This document shows positions 62,238 through 64,000 of a stretch of 64,000 nt of DNA, one piece after another. Position numbers and translations under genes: made by a program. Origin of the DNA: JAJZVS01 sp963708095 (lineage in GTDB: Bacteria; Pseudomonadota; Alphaproteobacteria; Acetobacterales; Acetobacteraceae); the NCBI GenBank assembly GCA_963708095.1, contig OY970182.1, positions 3,658,001-3,722,000 on the forward strand, read 5' to 3'. Below the pieces are notes generated by a model that made no database searches, was not told where the DNA came from, and was given only the letters and a program-made list of their open reading frames with translations. Position 1 is the stretch's first letter, and every line of letters begins with the position of its first letter.

Positions 62238-63506
62238 ATGCCATACGCCCAGGCCGCCAGCCGTCCGATCGCCCCGCCCACCGCCGTCGCCCCGCCGGCG
62301 CGCGGGCGCCGGGTGCCTTCCCGCGCTTCCCCCGTCGGCGACGCCGCGGGGGTCGACCGGGAGGCGCTGGCCGCGCTCGAGCGCGCCGGCCTGCCCGATC
62401 CGCCGCCCGATGCGCCGCCTCCGCCGCTCGCCCGCCGCGGGCGCGGCGCCGTGTCCAACCCGCCCAGCCGCTACGACAGCGCGACCGCCAGCCCCTTCGA
62501 CGACGGCTGGGACACGATGGAGGCCGAGCACGAGAGCCTGCCGCCGCTCGCCACCACCCTGATCCGCGACGCCACCCGCTCGGCGATCAGTTGGAACACC
62601 TCGCCCGACATCGGCTTCGACCGTGCGGTGAACCCCTACCGCGGCTGCGAGCACGGTTGCATCTACTGCTATGCGCGGCCGACCCATGCCTATCTCGGCT
62701 ACTCGCCCGGGCTCGATTTCGAAACCAAGCTGGTGTTCAAGCCGGACGTCGCGGCGCTGCTGGAAAAGGAGCTGCGCAAGCCCGGCTACACGCCGCGGCC
62801 GCTGGCGCTCGGGACCAATACGGATCCCTACCAGCCGGTCGATCGCACGTTGAAGCTGACGCGCGCGGTGCTGGAGGTGCTGGACCGGTTCAACCACCCG
62901 GTCACGATCGTGACCAAATCGGCCGGGGTGCTGCGCGACCTCGACCTGCTGGCGTCGATGGCGGCGCGCGGGCTGGCGCGGGTGTGCCTGTCGGTCACCA
63001 CGCTCGATGCCGGGCTGGCGCGGCGGATGGAACCCCGCGCCGCGACGCCGGCGCGCCGGCTGGCGGCGATCACGGCCCTGGCGCAGGCGGGCGTGCCCAC
63101 CGGGGTGATGGCGGCGCCGATGATCCCGGGGCTGAACGATGCCGAGCTGGAACGCATCCTGCAGGCCGCCGCGGCCGCCGGCGCACGCTCGGCCGGCTAC
63201 GTGCTGCTGCGCCTGCCGCACGAGCTGCGGGAGATGTTCCGGGACTGGCTGGCCGAACACGCGCCCGACCGCGCGCGCCACGTCCTGAACCTGATCCGGG
63301 AAACCCGCGGCGGCGAATTGTCGGACCCGCGGTTCCACGAGCGGATGAAGGGCTCCGGCGTCTACGCTGATCTGCTCGGCCGCCGCTTCGCCCGGGCCGC
63401 GCGGCAGTGGAAGCTCGCGAACGCCCGCGCCGGGCTCGACTGCTCCCGCTTCGCAGTACCCGGCACGGCCGCCGCGGATGCGTCGGCGCAGCTCAGCCTG
63501 CTGTGA
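62238..63506 (+). CDS. PA0069-family radical SAM protein
   Basis: A 422-residue protein. The first 100 residues are Pro/Ala/Arg-rich. The radical SAM cluster motif is CEHGCIYCYARPTHAYLGYSPGLDFETKLV with Cys137, Cys141 and Cys144 (C-x3-C-x2-C), and the block ALGTNTDPYQPVDRTLKLTRAVLEVL follows, typical of the PA0069/SplB-related group. GVMAAPMIPGLNDAELERIL and YVLLRLPHELREMFRDWL complete the pattern. It binds [4Fe-4S] and SAM; the reaction is not known for the group, although some members lie near DNA repair genes. It ends with a 14-base convergent overlap with the next gene. Confidence 0.85.
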   Translation: MPYAQAASRPIAPPTAVAPPARGRRVPSRASPVGDAAGVDREALAALERAGLPDPPPDAPPPPLARRGRGAVSNPPSRYDSATASPFDDGWDTMEAEHESLPPLATTLIRDATRSAISWNTSPDIGFDRAVNPYRGCEHGCIYCYARPTHAYLGYSPGLDFETKLVFKPDVAALLEKELRKPGYTPRPLALGTNTDPYQPVDRTLKLTRAVLEVLDRFNHPVTIVTKSAGVLRDLDLLASMAARGLARVCLSVTTLDAGLARRMEPRAATPARRLAAITALAQAGVPTGVMAAPMIPGLNDAELERILQAAAAAGARSAGYVLLRLPHELREMFRDWLAEHAPDRARHVLNLIRETRGGELSDPRFHERMKGSGVYADLLGRRFARAARQWKLANARAGLDCSRFAVPGTAAADASAQLSLL

Positions 63507-64000
63507 CGACGTTGCGCGGCCGGGCGTGCGCGTCCTCCAGCACCATGGCAGCGGCTTTCTCGCCGATCATGATCGAGGGGGCGTTGGTGTTGCCGGCGAC
63601 AATCTGCGGCATGATGGAGGCGTCGGCCACGCGCAGCCCGGCGATGCCATGCACGCGCAGGCGCGGATCGACCACCGAATCCGTGCCGTGGCCCATGCGG
63701 CACGAACCGACAGGATGCAGGTTGGACACGCCGCGCGCCCGGATATCCGCCTCCAACGCCGCGTCGGAGGCGACGTGCGGCCCCGGCAGGGTCTCCGCCG
63801 CGATATAGGGCGCAAGCGCCGGCTGCTGCGCGATCTTCCGCGCCCAGCGCATGCCTGCCAGCATCGCCTGCATGTCGTAGGGCGTGGCGAGGAAGTTGAA
63901 GCGGATTTCCGGCGGCGCCAGCGGATCGGGGGATTTCAGCCGCACCGTGCCGCGGCCCTCGGGCCGCAGGTGCACCGGGCTGATCGAGAACCCCGGGAAC
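63493..64000 (-). CDS. GMC-family oxidoreductase, C-terminal part (cut by window edge)
   Basis: The last 168 residues of a glucose-methanol-choline oxidoreductase (FAD-dependent). HLRPEGRGTVRLKSPDPLAPPEIRFNFL and the active-site block NLHPVGSCRMGHGTDSVVDPRLRVHGIAGLRVADASIMP, then NTNAPSIMIGEKAAAMVLE, are clear. The catalytic His is in HPVGSC and the Asn in NTNAPS. The FAD-binding N-terminus lies right of position 64000. Choline dehydrogenase or another alcohol dehydrogenase is possible; specificity cannot be read from this part. It converges with the radical SAM gene and overlaps its end by 14 bases. Confidence 0.9.
   Translation of the reverse strand, partial: FPGFSISPVHLRPEGRGTVRLKSPDPLAPPEIRFNFLATPYDMQAMLAGMRWARKIAQQPALAPYIAAETLPGPHVASDAALEADIRARGVSNLHPVGSCRMGHGTDSVVDPRLRVHGIAGLRVADASIMPQIVAGNTNAPSIMIGEKAAAMVLEDAHARPRNVVTAG

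Overview
The window is about 64 kb of very GC-rich (roughly 70% by eye) chromosomal DNA from an alphaproteobacterium. The gene set (min operon, hisZ-purA pair, coaBC-dut pair, Tat-exported OpgG, large TonB receptor, folB next to a pteridine-reductase-type SDR) suggests a Rhodospirillales/Acetobacteraceae-type organism. The genus is not determined. Most genes are chromosomal housekeeping genes in short, tightly packed operons, with many ATGA/GTGA start-stop overlaps.

Layout, left to right. 0-5 kb: 5' part of valS, an EstB-like serine esterase, a cidA-cidB membrane pair, and a GT25 + GT4 glycosyltransferase pair. 5-8.5 kb: paaG-paaI-paaK operon for phenylacetate activation, then a decayed phage gene lying at the 3' end of tRNA-Ala(GGC). 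8.7-11 kb: a shortened acetoacetyl-CoA-synthetase-like gene beside scoA-scoB (ketone-body CoA transfer). 11-14.5 kb: an orphan LolD/YbbA-type ATPase divergent from a TesA-type esterase, thpR, and an aminotransferase. 15.1-17.9 kb: a three-gene histidine kinase / KaiC-like ATPase / response-regulator operon. 18.7-25 kb: FkbM-type methyltransferase, zwf, unknown genes, minCDE. 25-34 kb: TonB receptor, opgG-opgH, argE and an AstE/AspA-type deacylase.

34.3-39.1 kb is an accessory segment. It holds a thrice-damaged IS1380-family transposase gene, three oxidoreductase genes with visibly lower GC, and a 5'-truncated BrnA antitoxin remnant with its own terminator. After it the core resumes: pteridine reductase-like SDR + folB, uvrC, pgsA, an entericidin-like lipoprotein, ahcY with an upstream palindrome, hisZ-purA, a cupin protein and a tandem universal stress protein. 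49-57 kb: a TauE-type exporter, an ABC transporter made of a fused double permease and an ATPase with a C-terminal extension, dut-coaBC, ubiE, and mutM lacking its usual fourth zinc cysteine. 57.9-64 kb: a copper P-type ATPase divergent from csoR around a CsoR-like operator, rbsK, a secreted protein of unknown function, a PA0069-type radical SAM protein and the 3' part of a GMC oxidoreductase gene.

The most striking non-coding structure is a 294-bp composite palindrome at 53947-54240 (39-bp perfect outer arms, 77-bp perfect inner arms, 4-nt loop) directly after dut. A second family of modular stem-loop repeats abuts stop codons at several loci. I see no CRISPR array, no rRNA, and only one tRNA. 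I found no complete, clearly new system. The best candidates for follow-up are the kinase-KaiC-regulator operon, the giant palindrome and the shortened AACS-like gene.
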